Positions 10,143 to 19,965 of a stretch of DNA of 64,000 bases are shown here, piece after piece. The notes under the pieces are model-generated. The model was not told the origin of the DNA. It did no database searches and saw only the letters and a list, made by a program, of their open reading frames with translations. The position numbers and the translations under genes are program-made. Source of the stretch: Prorocentrum cordatum (Eukaryota > Sar > Dinophyceae > Prorocentrales > Prorocentraceae); NCBI GenBank assembly GCA_963575745.1, contig CAUYUJ010016693.1, positions 783,425 through 847,424 on the forward strand, read 5' to 3'. Numbering within the stretch: position 1 is the first letter of the stretch; each line of letters opens with the position of its first letter.

Positions 10143-10687
10143 GCGAGGGCCGCGGCCCTTAGTAAGTCTTCGGGGTGTTTGCAACAGCTTGCAGGTAGCT
10201 TGCACTCGGCTTGCAAAGCGTTTGCAACCTAGCTTAATGTTACTTGTAATCACGCGATCCTATTTCCACCCGCCCCTTATCTTTTAGCGTGTTTAGCGTC
10301 GGACGGACATCACGGTTAACCCGAGCGATCTTGGTTAAGCGTAATTCAGAGGGGGTGGATAGCTTATATTGGGAAGTCGATTCGCGCGGTTAGCGTTCTC
10401 ACTTACTTTTTAGCTTGTAAGGGGGGTAACGTAAGTTAGGGCTTGTAGGTTAGATGTGGAGTTAGCTAACCCAGCTATCCTAGTTAGGGGGTCGCACATT
10501 TCGGAGGGGACCGTTCCGAATTTCGATGCAGCTGAGACAATATTTGATTCGCGAACGGATGTTTTCTGGACTGTATATCGATTATTTTCACGGTGATGGG
10601 CGGGAGAGGGATGCCACTCATCATCACGTAGCCGTTCTGTAGCCGTATGAGTTTCCTTTTTTTGGTTGTCCAGCGAGAACTTCACGC
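10143..10687. other. intergenic; putative 5' region of the 10.7-kb gene
   Basis: No gene. Contains TTGCAGGTAGCTTGCAC-type short direct repeats at 10182-10235. Two CGTAGCCGT-like words at 10627-10646 weakly resemble the DinoSL start (CCGTAGCC) 40-60 nt before the ATG; too degenerate to call. Confidence 0.4.
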
Positions 10688-11134
10688 ATGGAGAAAGCAC
10701 TGCAAGCTTGCGGTGACACTATTACACAGATGATCGGACAGTTTTTAGGCGGCCAGTCAAATCACAAGCACACCCAGATCACGCCAGCCCTGAGCAACCT
10801 GAAGAAGATGCTTCTGCAGCACGACCTGGCGTATGAGCTTGTCATACCAGCGCAAAGCTTGAATTGTCATTTTCAAACTCGGCACGGTATCGGAGTTGAC
10901 AGCGACGCAGTGCACAAGTTACTCAACATGATTCTTTCAATTGGGTTTGATATTGAAAAGACTCGTGAATCTGTATGTTTCGAGGTCTCCAAAGACCCAT
11001 CGAAGTTCAAGAAGCAAGTAGAGTTCAACAAAACACTTGCCACATCGAGCAGTGGAGGGCTTGCAGATGTGAACCCTGCAGACTGCAAGTATTTGACCGT
11101 TGCTGGCAGCCACACGTTACAGCTGTTGCGGTGA
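10688..11134 (+). CDS. unknown protein, N-terminal segment (frame broken near 11120)
   Basis: ATG at 10688 opens a 148-codon frame with good codon bias: MEKALQACGDTITQMIGQFL, then a Leu/Lys-rich helix (LSNLKKMLLQHDLAYEL) and DVNPADCKYLTVAGSH. The listed end (LQLLR) is probably not natural. A second plus frame takes over at about 11115 with VTAVAVNHLRLHERDEHITD. The switch lies at a CACAC dinucleotide run where a two-base change would fuse the frames. The frame then continues to the stop at 11299 and into the next entry. No domain recognised. Together with 11302-13822 this appears to be one multi-exon gene. Confidence 0.5.
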   Translation: MEKALQACGDTITQMIGQFLGGQSNHKHTQITPALSNLKKMLLQHDLAYELVIPAQSLNCHFQTRHGIGVDSDAVHKLLNMILSIGFDIEKTRESVCFEVSKDPSKFKKQVEFNKTLATSSSGGLADVNPADCKYLTVAGSHTLQLLR

Positions 11135-11301
11135 ATCATCTTCGGCTGCACGAGCGAGACGAACACATCACTGACCAGACGGGCAAGATAGTCCAGGACG
11201 GAGGGGCGGTAACAAGCCAACAGCGCACGAGAGTCATAGTTTCGACCCTTGGGTTGAAACCGTGGCGCGCGTACGCTGTTGCTGGTCACCCCTCCGTCTA
11301 A

Positions 11302-12573
11302 GAGAAGGCGTTTGCCCTCTGCGACTCTCTCAGGAAGCCCTGCACCGAGGGGTACACGTGGTTTGTGATCAGGGCCGAGGTCGAGGAGGCGTTCCCAGAG
11401 CTGCCGACGCTGTTCGTGGAGGGCGGCAACGCGGACCACGGGACGAGCACCACCCAGTCGAAGATCCAAGCACTCTTGCAAGTTCACGGCATGGGCCAGA
11501 GGAATTTGCTGAGTTGCCAAAGCTACAAGTGGAAAGAGATCGAGCAGGCGATGGAGAAGACAAAACCACATTTGCGCGGCCAAGTTGGCGACATGATCGA
11601 GTTTCTGAAAGTGTACAGCGGTGGAGACAATGCACCGTTGCTGCAAGACGTCGCTGCCTATGCGAAGTGCGTCGGGGATAAGATGCGCGACGTGCATGGG
11701 ACCACGTTCAAGATGCTATCACAGGTGCCGTTCCTACAGGGACCTACCTTCATTGGCGCATGCGTGAAAGCATGCATGGTGTGCCCAGCGCAGTACGTCA
11801 AGAACGGGGTTAGCAAGCTCATCAGCAGCTCCGACTTCTCCTCGCTCAGCCAGCCCGCCAGCAAGCTGAAAGCCGACGCCCTGGAGATTTGCACCGCCAC
11901 GGAGGTCGCGGAGGCATGGCTATCAAAAGTACCTGGCATCGACCCTGGAGTTTCGGCCAGGCTGATCGGGGACATGCAAGTGATATCAATCATGACGTGC
12001 CTCAAGAAAAAATCGAAATCCACGAAGAACTACGAGACACTGAAAGAGGTCCACGCGCAGTTCATGGTGGATGCGCGGGCGGCGCAGCCGCAATGCATGG
12101 AGGTTAAGCCGACTCCGTTCGAGGCCGAGGCCGAGGAGGACATCAACGAGCGCAGGGCCGCGTCCGCTGGCGTCGTCCAGTTCTCCAAGGGCGGCACGCT
12201 GAGCGACCGCGTGATGCAGAACAATGGCCTCGTTGTTGGTAAGAGGGTGTGGCATAAGACTGACCACAAGACGGTGCGCGTCATCCAGAACCTCGAGAGC
12301 GGCAAGGCCACGCTCGTGAGCCATGAGTGGTGGGACGAGGACATGCGTCGGCGGAAGCAGAAGACGTCCAGCACGCCTTTGGAGAAGATGGAGCTGGTCG
12401 TGTCTTTCGGCTGCGTGGTGGACGAGTGGGAGGCTGCTGTTTTGTTGATTGATCTCTCCGCCCTCATGCTGCTATCAACTGCACGTATACGTGTAGTTGA
12501 TAGCCACATGAGGGCGGCGATGGCGGTAATGTCGGCGACAATGACGACAATCTGCGCGAGGGGGGGCGGATGA
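11302..12573 (+). CDS. unknown protein, central segment, preceded by in-frame TAA
   Basis: The frame carrying NHLRLHERDEHITDQ continues through WRAYAVAGHPSV, meets a single TAA at 11299-11301 and then stays open to 12573 (EKAFALCDSLRKPCTEGYTW, VIRAEVEEAFPELPTLFVEG, and so on). The body is mostly predicted helix with several Cys (KACMVCPAQY) and Lys-rich patches (CLKKKSKSTKNYE). Near the C-terminal part is GKRVWHKTDHKTVRVIQNLE followed by SHEWWDEDMRRRK, a small beta-like module that could be SH3/Tudor-like (inference only). Beyond about 12450 the frame enters a 60-bp palindrome, so the true exon end is probably there. Not recognised as a known family. Confidence 0.5.
   Translation, partial: EKAFALCDSLRKPCTEGYTWFVIRAEVEEAFPELPTLFVEGGNADHGTSTTQSKIQALLQVHGMGQRNLLSCQSYKWKEIEQAMEKTKPHLRGQVGDMIEFLKVYSGGDNAPLLQDVAAYAKCVGDKMRDVHGTTFKMLSQVPFLQGPTFIGACVKACMVCPAQYVKNGVSKLISSSDFSSLSQPASKLKADALEICTATEVAEAWLSKVPGIDPGVSARLIGDMQVISIMTCLKKKSKSTKNYETLKEVHAQFMVDARAAQPQCMEVKPTPFEAEAEEDINERRAASAGVVQFSKGGTLSDRVMQNNGLVVGKRVWHKTDHKTVRVIQNLESGKATLVSHEWWDEDMRRRKQKTSSTPLEKMELVVSFGCVVDEWEAAVLLIDLSALMLLSTARIRVVDSHMRAAMAVMSATMTTICARGGG
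12458..12517. repeat. 60-bp near-perfect palindrome
   Basis: Arms CCGCCCTCATG and GCTATCAACT on the left mirror AGTTGATAGC and CATGAGGGCGG on the right, centred on CACGTATACGTG (centre 12487/12488). Only a few positions mismatch. Could form a 28-bp cruciform or RNA stem. Confidence 0.9.
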
Positions 12574-12579
12574 AGCCTC

Positions 12580-12633
12580 TCGGCTACTCGTTGAAAAGCC
12601 TTGTTTAAAAACGGCTGTTCAACGAGTAACCGA
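12580..12633. repeat. inverted repeat, 21-bp arms
   Basis: TCGGCTACTCGTTGAAAAGC.. at 12580 pairs with GGCTGTTCAACGAGTAACCG at 12613 (19 of 21 positions) around a 12-nt loop TTGTTTAAAAAC. Confidence 0.85.
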
Positions 12634-12644
12634 CCTTAAGACGA

Positions 12645-12850
12645 CGGCGGCGTTGGCGACGACGACGGCGACGACGACGGTGACGACGACGAGGACGACG
12701 CCGACGACGATCGGGGACGACGACGACGACGACGAGGGCGACGACGACGACGACGAGGACGACGACGACGAGGAGGAGGAGGACGACGACGACGATGAAG
12801 ACGGTGACGACGACGAGGACGACGATCGTCGTCTTCGTCGTCGCCGTTCT
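12645..12850 (+). repeat. GAC/GAG trinucleotide repeat ending in an inverted GTC repeat
   Basis: (GAC)n with GAG interruptions runs to about 12825 and then flips to (GTC)n, giving an imperfect palindrome (GGACGACGAT/CGTCGTC). If translated it is an Asp/Glu run, which could be a natural acidic linker of the surrounding gene. Confidence 0.8.
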
Positions 12851-12893
12851 CCCCGAGGAGAACGACGGCTACGAAGAATTCAGAGCGCTCTCA

Positions 12894-13074
12894 GCTGGTC
12901 CCCGTCCCCGCCGAGATCATCACCAATGTGTCCAACGTGTTCAAGCAGGCATTGGATAACGACCAATGCGTGATCGAGGAGTTCAAGGCCCAGGTGCACG
13001 TGCCTTGCCGTGCTTTGCCACTGATGATACGGATGCGGATGAGGACGGCGAGGAGGAGGATGATAGGAGGGAGA

Positions 13075-13108
<34 letters not shown>

Positions 13109-13822
13109 GGAGGAGGAGGACTGGCTGGGCTGGGCACTCGGCGGAGACCTGGTCAACGCAGTCTTGGGGCCCAACGGGCTGGACTCATTCTGGGCCCAAC
13201 GGAGGGCCCTGCCCGAAGGTTCCGTGCACCCCAGTCAGGTAAATCCCACGAGGGAAGGAGGGGTGACGGAGGAGGATGAGGAGGATCCCCCATGTAGTGC
13301 TTGCCCCCCCATGTGCGCTGCGCGCTGAAGCACGCCTTCGTGCGCTACCGCGCCGAGGTCACCGTTGTATCTACCAAGATGATGTCGAAGAAGGTCGTGA
13401 GCAACACTGGTTATAAGAAGGGTGAGCTCATCTTAGTCCCCTTTACCCCATTTATCTCCCACAACACGAAAGTGCCCGCAAACGCTGTCGAGGTGCCGTC
13501 GGCGCTGGAGGATATCGATACGAAGGTGTACTTGTCCCCGAAGTTTGAGGCCCCGTCCCCCCAGAGCGATGAGAGCAATACATTCGTCGTTCCGTTTTGG
13601 TGCGTGGCTTCAAACCCTGACAGTGCTGCTGTGAATATGGTTCGCTCGACAGTGTCCGTGAAGATACAGGTCATCATTGGAGAGCGCTCCGCCCACTCTG
13701 AAGTGACGATCCCCACGCTGACGAACACTAGGAAGATTGCTGCGGGGAGCGAGCTATTCGTCAAGCCAGGTGCACCCACTAGCAAGGAGGCCGACGCTTC
13801 TAAGAAGCGCAGGACTTGCTGA
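12894..13822 (+). CDS. unknown protein, C-terminal exons with a 59-bp GT-AG intron
   Basis: After an acceptor-like GCGCTCTCAG (12893) the frame reads LVPVPAEIITNVSNVFKQAL and IEEFKAQVHV. Further on, a different frame carries an acidic Asp/Glu run and then LGPNGLDSFWAQRRALPEGS to SVHPSQ. At 13239 a GTAAAT donor begins a 59-bp segment ending CATGTAG at 13297. Removing it joins codons in phase 0 to CLPPHVRCALKHAFVRYRAE and an uninterrupted tail to the stop at 13820-13822. The tail is rich in beta-type segments (SVKIQVIIGERSAHSEVTIP) and ends in a basic KKRRTC. The transition between the first exon and the acidic part probably involves another intron that I could not place. The intron call rests on consensus sites and on restoring one frame. 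Confidence 0.5.
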
Positions 13823-14177
13823 GTCCACAGCCTGGAGGCGCAGAGTTTTTTATCGCATTGCGCAGCACGGGGATGTTTTTTTCAGGAGCACTGCGTGCTG
13901 CAGGCTCGCGGTTCGGGCGTTAGTCGGGGAGGGGTGGCGGGATGGAAAGATGGGAACTCAGGGGGTGGAGGCGGCTTCCGCTCTGAACCATGATGGGCGC
14001 AGCAAGTAGGAGGGTGGAGTTTGCCGCCCACGCGGATCGGGTCGCTTGACCCGCCTCTCAATGTCGCTGCATCGATGCATTTTTTTGAGACAGCGGCTCT
14101 GACGAGAAGTGGCCGCATCCGACAACTGCGGATCACCGCGACGCAAGTGCAGAGCTGCGGTGCCTTCAATGACAAGG
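13823..14177. other. no gene seen
   Basis: 3' flank of the preceding gene; short open frames only. Confidence 0.5.
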
Positions 14178-14592
14178 CTAGGCGCGATGGTAAATGCAAA
14201 GAAGGCCCCCAGACCCCCCAAAAGAGCCCCAAGAGGGCCCCACGACGCTCCAAAAGAGCACCAAGAAGCCCCAATAAGGCCCTAAGAGGACCTCAGGAGA
14301 GCCCCAAGAAAGAGCCCCAGGAGGCCCCAAGAGGGGCCCAAAAGAATCCCACGAGGGCCCCAAGATGCCTCCAAGTTTCGGAACGCACGCGAGTTTAAGA
14401 TAAATCAGTGCAACAGCCATTACGAGTCATCGAAATACCCCTCACCTCCCATCGAAGCATTATCGCAACTTGCGCAGATTTTCACCTTAAATCTGAATGC
14501 AGGAAGCTATGTGTGATGCTTGTGCTCTCGAAGACGGCTGCGCGACTGCATGCGTTCTGGATGGGCTGGTGGGGATACGCAAAACATCAAGA
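14178..14592 (+). repeat. dispersed repeat 'CAAGATGG', right half (plus orientation)
   Basis: CCCCAAGAGGGCCCC tandem motif followed by the conserved tail CCTCCAAGTTTCGGAACGCA, GTGCAACAGCCATTACGAGTC, GAAGACGGCTGCGCGACTGC and GTGGGGATACGC. Same order as 23.1-23.5 kb, at roughly 85-90% similarity by eye. Confidence 0.8.
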
Positions 14593-14839
14593 CTAATTTG
14601 GTTTTTGTTGTCAGCATTTTTCAATTTCGAGGTTCGTGGAGTTCGTGGGTAAGGGGGGGGTGGCAGGGCGCGTGGGATTCCACTGTCATGTCTGCGTGCG
14701 GTTATCATCGCGCCTACCCTGAGCATATCGCCTGCCCTTATCATCGCGCCTGCCCTTATCATCGCGCCGCAGCTCTATCCGGGGCTCCTGGGAGTGATCT
14801 GGGAGGCCTCTTGGGGCCGTCGTAGACCGCATTGATCAA

Positions 14840-15370
14840 ACAGATAAGGGGGGCCAGTTCTTGCCCCCCCTCGGAGGTTCAACACTGCCGTCTTGGGACC
14901 CTCTTGGCCCGCTCTTGGAGCGCTCTTGGGCGCTTTCGGGGCCGTCTTGGGGCTCTCTTGGGCCCCTCTTGGGGCTGTCTTGGGCCATCTTGGGGCCATC
15001 TTGATGCCTCAAGAGCCCTTCGGATGCGAAAAAGCAAGAATGCAACAACCATTGATTTCCCTTATGTGTTTGAAGGATGTTGGCCTCTTGGGGGGGTCCT
15101 TGGAGGCATCGGGAGGCACTTGAAACCGTCTTGGGGCAGTCTTGAGGCCTCTTGGACGCGTGTCGGATGCTATCTTGACCCGTATACCGCTATCTTGGGC
15201 CATCTTGGAAGCCATCTTGCGCTCTCGGAGGCCCTCTTGGAGCCCTCTTGGGCCATCTTGGACGCTGCTGCTGAGGGGGGGGAGGTACACCTCCCGAGCA
15301 GAGGAAGGCAGGAGGTTGGAAAGGGAAACGTCCTAGACCACCTGCGCCCAGAGGGCTGGTGGGATTACCG
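14840..15370 (-). repeat. dispersed repeat 'CAAGATGG', left half (minus orientation)
   Basis: Read on the minus strand this starts with the head CCCACCAGCCCTCTGGGCGC at about 15365. It continues with the C-rich block and the CCAAGATGGCCC tandem motif, ending with CCTCCGAGGGGGGGCAAGAA near 14870. It matches 22.5-23.05 kb. Its orientation is opposite to the right half at 14178-14592, so the copy has been inverted internally or is two insertions. Confidence 0.75.
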
Positions 15371-15970
15371 ACCTGGCACCCTGGTCGCGGCGCTAATCGT
15401 AGATGTCGAGATGGGGCCCGAGGGGGGACAAGACCTGTGATATAGTGCGCGTGTAATAGGAGACGCGCGCCTCTGCACGGCACAAAGGATGTGAGTTCTG
15501 GGGCCCTCCGAAGACACAGAGGGGGAGGTGGGGGCGGGGGGAGGGACGGAGAGGGGAGGGATGGAGGGAGGGAGGGAGGCACACATATATATATATATAT
15601 ATATATATGTACATATATATATACGTATACAAATATAGCTATATATATATTATATATAGAGAGACACAAAAACAAGCAAACGGGTGGGAGAGGGAGGGAG
15701 AACGATATAAAGAGAGATAGAGAGATATAGAGAGAGAGAGAGACGGAGGGAAAGGGAGATGTATAGGGAGACGGGATATGGAGAGAGAGAACGAGAGAGA
15801 GAGGGGTATGGCATTTGGGTTACATATTTGGGCTTTGCTGCAAGGCGGCAACCACTCATCCCCGCTCCAACCACCCGTCCTCCTCAATCCTCTCACGCGC
15901 CCAATGCTGCCTCCGCTGCGTAACTCATTTAGGCACCAGATTTCCACGTCTGTGACGGGCAGTACGAATC
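15371..15970. repeat. AT and GA microsatellites
   Basis: (GGA) runs at 15520-15575, (AT)n at 15586-15652 and (GA)n with interruptions at 15655-15810, then plain sequence to the next gene. No gene. Confidence 0.9.
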
Positions 15971-15979
15971 GTACCACTC

Positions 15980-16663
15980 ATGGTGTCCATCGATGGCGGC
16001 TATGTGCTCGTCGCTGCGCCTGGCACTGTCCCGAACCCTGCCTCGTCTTGGTGTGTGAAGCCTTCGGTTGTTGATGGCATCTCGTTCGTGCAGTGCGACA
16101 AGGGCGATGCCAGGTTCAAGCGCTTCCTGTCGCAGAAGCTGGACATGGTGGATGCGCTCTCCAAGGCGCGCAATAACATGGTGGACGAATTGATGGATGA
16201 GGCCAACAGGAAGCGCGTCGCAAATGACGAGATCATGACCATTGACGTCCAGGGTCCAGTGTCCAAGAGGCCCAGGAAAGATGCGTTCGATGACATCGCC
16301 GACTGGGTCGAGGTCACCGTGAAGCTCGTTGGTGGGGGGACTCGGTCGTGCAAAGTACGGACTAGTGCCAACCACAGGGACAAGCTGCACGTGGAGTGCA
16401 GCGACGACGCGATGGACCTGCTGACGAAGGACCCAGTCCCCCCTGACCAAGACGTGGCCGACCCCGTCATTACACACCCGCACGTGAAATGGATGAGGTA
16501 CAGGCACTCGCTGGTCACCTACTACTTCAATACGGGCACACAGAAAATGGCGAGCAGGAGCATGAAGGTCGAGACGGGGACGCCCGAATTCGTGCAAAGC
16601 AAGATCGGCATGTACGGCCAAATACTGGAGGATTTCTACCGGATGCGCCACAACAAGTCGTGA
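15980..16663 (+). CDS. unknown protein, 227 aa, intact
   Basis: A complete ATG-to-TGA frame with consistent G/C-ending codons. The start ATG (15980) follows ACGAATCGTACCACTC. The N-terminal part has a hydrophobic stretch (DGGYVLVAAPGTVPN). A helical, charged middle follows (LSKARNNMVDELMDEANRKR) and a basic RPRK that could be a nuclear signal. Then comes a beta-rich part (DWVEVTVKLVGGGTRSCKVR) and a C-terminal region with VKWMRYRHSLVTYYF and a helical tail to MRHNKS. No domain assigned. It is one of the few ORFs here without a visible lesion. Neighbours are an AT/GA microsatellite upstream and a nested palindrome downstream. No relict spliced leader is visible in front of it. Confidence 0.65.
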   Translation: MVSIDGGYVLVAAPGTVPNPASSWCVKPSVVDGISFVQCDKGDARFKRFLSQKLDMVDALSKARNNMVDELMDEANRKRVANDEIMTIDVQGPVSKRPRKDAFDDIADWVEVTVKLVGGGTRSCKVRTSANHRDKLHVECSDDAMDLLTKDPVPPDQDVADPVITHPHVKWMRYRHSLVTYYFNTGTQKMASRSMKVETGTPEFVQSKIGMYGQILEDFYRMRHNKS

Positions 16664-17053
16664 GTGTTGAGGCTGGGTGCCTGATGTCAGGCTGGTTGGC
16701 GTGCGCACGCAGGGGTAGCGGCGCGCTGTGTCTGTATGCACTATGTAAGGAATTTGCACTGGCGTGGCTCTGTGTCGGGCTGGTTGGCGAGCAGGGGGCA
16801 ACTGTAGTTTGGTGCGCGGCTGCACGTCGCCCTCGCTCAACCGCGCTAGGCGGTGATATCATGTAGCGGTATGCTATGCTCGCATGCGGTTGTAGTCCGC
16901 AGTATCATTCAAGTTGGGCTCGTGATGAAATGGCCAATCGGAGCCCGTGTCGATCGCACAACCTATGTCGAAATGTGCCAGCGACCCCCTCGATCAGCGC
17001 GGCTAGACTGTCAGGGCACGCAGGGGCCGACCACCGACGTATGATATCTTCGC
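16664..17053. other. no gene seen
   Basis: Downstream flank of the 227-aa gene; short frames only. Confidence 0.5.
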
Positions 17054-17194
17054 ATTGCGCGAACCTCTGCTCAGAGGTTCGGTATCCGCCAACTCATCTT
17101 CATAAGATAACTTAAAGTTATCTTACGTTGGCGGATGCGCGAACCTCTGAGCAGAGGTTCGCGCAATTGAGCGAACCTCTGAGTACAGGTTCGC
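17054..17194. repeat. nested palindrome (hairpins inside a 40-bp-arm inverted repeat)
   Basis: Left arm 17054-17093 and right arm 17127-17167 are inverted copies (about 38 of 40 positions). Each arm is itself a hairpin: CGAACCTCTG..CAGAGGTTCG with a 2-nt loop. The centre holds a third perfect hairpin, AAGATAACTT-A-AAGTTATCTT (17104-17124). A further GCGAACCT..AGGTTCGC hairpin follows at 17171-17194. Confidence 0.95.
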
Positions 17195-17303
17195 GCATCA
17201 GAGAGATGTCACTGCTTGTTCTCATGTGTTGCGTGCGATGTGGCTTTCCACCCTCGCCCCACGCACTCCCTCCCCATCATCTCTCTCCATATCCCCCTCC
17301 ACT

Positions 17304-17323
17304 GGCGTAGCTGTTTTGGCTCA
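17304..17323 (+). other. relict dinoflagellate spliced leader (degenerate)
   Basis: GGCGTAGCTGTTTTGGCTCA matches the DinoSL (DCCGTAGCCATTTTGGCTCA..) at 16 of 19 positions. It lies 47 nt before the ATG of the next gene, on the same strand. A relict SL in genomic DNA marks a reinserted trans-spliced mRNA. Confidence 0.6.
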
Positions 17324-17369
17324 CAACGGCCTGTTTATCATTGGTTCGCCACGCGCCTCGTGCCGCAGC

Positions 17370-18844
17370 ATGGGCGACGCCGACCCCGTCGCCACCCGCC
17401 TCATCGGCATGATCAACGAGCGGGTCAGGTTTATTGGGGCTCAGGCTTCAGCAGGGCTGAACATGGATGCGGCCAAGCAATCGCAGGTTCGCGCCCTGGT
17501 GCAGACGATCTCCACGACGAACGACGTGACGTACGCCGTGGCAACCGCCGTCACGGCGGCCATTGTTGGAGGGCCATGGACCCCTGAGCAGGTCACCACG
17601 CTTGCGACGGCGCTGAGCGACAGGGCAGCGTCGCTCGAGGGAGAGGCCACTTCCACGACCCAAGCGCGGCCTCAGCAGAAGGCCAAGTACATCCATAACT
17701 TCTTCACTCGCACGGACTACGAGACCTTCTTGAACGCGCACCTCAGCGTCCAGGCCAAGACGGAGGTCATGGCCGCTCGCATGCACAAGGTGGGCGTGTC
17801 ATGCCCGTCGGAAAACTTGCAGATGGGGGGGTGAGCATCCTCATTGCATGCAGCACGGAGCTATCGTCTAGCAGCCTGACGGGCAATAGTAAGAAGCTCA
17901 TGTGCAAGCAGCTCCAGTCGGAGATTAAGAAGCTCGACAAGACGAAGAGGTACCCGTACAGCCATGAGAAGGAGCTCAAGGCCCACCCTCAGTTGATGGG
18001 CCAAGGGAGGTGGGATTACGCCACACCGCCGACGACCCGCCATGCCAGCCTAACGAGGGACAGGTCGAGATGATCGAGGCCGTGTTCCAGGGCATGTGCT
18101 GCAGGAAGTCCAGCAACCAGGTGGGGGACAAGCGCGCTGATCACCAGACGCAGCCTGGACCCCTGGCAGTGGCTTAGCCTTCAGCGTTCGGCCCGAGCGG
18201 CCAGCCACAGGGTGCCGACTTCATGCAGATGCTGATGATGACCATGCAGACCATTTGCCAATCTATCAACGGTTCTGGTCAGCGAGCCATCGCCGACGGC
18301 AGCGGGGCGGGCTCATCGGGCCTGCACGCGCTCAAGCCCCAGCTGGGGAGCCCCCACCCCAGCCAATGCAAAGATGCTGAGCATGGATGCGACTCCGCCC
18401 ATTGGCGGCGGCGGCGTGTCCAACGGTGACCCAACCTCCGCCTGGGGTGCGAGCTCGGCGGGCGACTCTCCTGCAGCGACGGACCAGGCTCCCTCAGGGG
18501 CGGCTGCGGCAGCCGACGACGAGGCCGCCGCCTTGGAGGAGTCGATGAGGCGCGCTTCCCACGAGGCGAAGAGGAGGAGGAAGGCTGCGAAGGACGGTGC
18601 CGACGAGGCCCAGAGCGCGGCCACGAACACGGACAAGGGCTGCACGGGCAGGGCCAAGGCCAAGGGGAAGCCCAAGGCGAAGGCCAAGGGCAAGCCCAAG
18701 TCCAAGGCCGCGCCGTCCAACGGCGGGGAGGGGGTTGGGCGGCAGGCACTATGTGACGTAATGTGTATAGCGCGCGTGCTCCCCCCAAGCGTCCGCCCGC
18801 TCAACGGGACCCCGAGAAGGCTCCATGAGGGGCACGAGGGGTGA
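17370..18844 (+). CDS. unknown protein, retrocopy-like, several frameshifts and one in-frame stop
   Basis: ATG at 17370 (MGDADPVATRLIGMINERVR) opens a helical, Ala-rich protein ending its first frame at GVSCPSENLQMGG (17834). The next segment continues one frame over as GGVSILIACSTELSSSSLTG and KKLMCKQLQSEIKKLDKTKR. The switch is at a run of seven G (17823-17829). A further switch near 18020 leads to CQPNEGQVEMIEAVFQGMCC. After an in-frame TAG at about 18178, the frame reads FMQMLMMTMQTICQSING. A last switch at CCCCC (about 18350) leads to an Ala/Lys-rich tail with repeated KAKGKPK motifs, ending at 18844. The order (helical N-part, coiled middle, Gly/Ser linker, Lys-rich tail) is coherent, so I read this as one gene with homopolymer indels. 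The basic tail suggests nucleic-acid binding (inference). Family unknown. Confidence 0.5.
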
Positions 18845-19111
18845 TGAATCGGAGTCGGAGTCGCAACAGATGCCAGATTATACGACTGGACCCTGTCATT
18901 TGCATTCGTCTATGCACATGCTATACCATATGAATGCAGGCAGACAGAGAAGGAGGGGGGGAGAAAGAGGAGTTGGGTGTGGATGCGGAGGATGAGGACG
19001 AGGAGCAGGTTTACAGGGGGCCCTCCAGGGCGTTGCGCGAGCATGGTAGGAGGGAGCGGATGAGTAGGCATGAGGGGGGGAGGGGTGGATGGGGCGGTCG
19101 CTCCTCGGGCC

Positions 19112-19343
19112 ATGGGTTGGGCAGGTGCCGATGCGAAACCGCTCAAGCACAGCGTCGACTACACGGCCTACCTGAGGCCGACCGATTGCAAAGGGAGGAC
19201 CATCGGTGCATACACGTCTCGCGCATACACCTCAGCCATCACTCTCGCGAAGCACGCGGGTCACACGGTTGAGGATCAGAAGCGCATCGGCAGGGGAGGC
19301 TTATCAGAAGGCCGTCCTTGTGTTTAAGAAACATGGGGCGTGA
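19112..19343 (+). CDS. small unknown protein or terminal exon, one frameshift
   Basis: ATG at 19112 (MGWAGADAKPLKHSVDYTAY) continues with LRPTDCKGRTIGAYTSRAYT and a helical part ending VEDQKRIGRG. Just after the GGGG at about 19294 the better continuation is in another frame, EAYQKAVLVFKKHGA, with a TGA at 19341-19343. Codon bias is good. The short length and the lack of an upstream stop-delimited start suggest it could be the last exon of a larger gene, possibly the one ending at 18844. No domain recognised. Confidence 0.4.
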
Positions 19344-19825
19344 TTGTGCACACCTCTCACTCTCCTACTCCGTCCTGCTGAACACCTCCCTATCTCTTTA
19401 CCTCCCCTCGCTCCCTAATGACACCCTCGCGAAGCATGTGGGGTGCATGGCATAGTTAGCGTTCACGGTACACGCGGGCTCAGCATGAGGGGCGCTTGCC
19501 AGGCTCGCTGCACGTACCGTCTGCCATGCGAAGAATTCGTGGTTGATCTAAGCTCAACAGTTCGTGAAAATATGTTTGGGCACGCACGGGCAATCCTCGG
19601 GGTTGCGGTCGGCTCCTCTGGGAACCTGCTCAGGGGGAGGTGGTCGTCCATCTCGGGACGTCATCCGGTGCTCGGGACCCAAGAGGACCCCGAACGGGGT
19701 CTCGCAACATACGTGAAACTCTCCAAGCCCTTGAGGGCTTCCCGTGTTTCTCGTGGCCCCTGAAACGGCACCGATGCGAACCAGAGCCCACCTCCCCCAA
19801 CCTCCATCCCTATACCCCCTGCCCT
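19344..19825. other. no gene seen
   Basis: C/T-rich start, then short open frames with no domain. Confidence 0.45.
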
Positions 19826-19965
19826 TAACCCTAAACCATACCCCCTAACCCCATATACCCCTAACCACTAACCTTATCCCCAACCAACGCCTTAAACTTA
19901 AGTTTAATCCCTACCCCATGCGCCCCCCCTGATGTTTAATCATCACCCTAACCCCTACCCTAACG
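19826..19965. repeat. degenerate CCCTAA-like tract
   Basis: Repeated CCCTAA/CCCCTAACC variants (CCCTTAACCCTAAACC, CCCCTAACCCC, CCCCTAACCAC, CACCCTAACCCCTACCC). It resembles a decayed interstitial telomere-type array; the regular CCCTAAA heptamer is not maintained. Confidence 0.6.

Noticed and set aside
9083-10287. ORFs of 270-377 codons with RCPVSGV or TPDTGHR repeats
   Set aside because: A heptamer repeat without stops is open in all frames by construction; both strands and five frames qualify equally.
10626-10646. Two CGTAGCCGT-like words as stacked relict SLs before the 10.7-kb gene
   Set aside because: The second halves (TTTTGGCTCAAG) are not recognisable.
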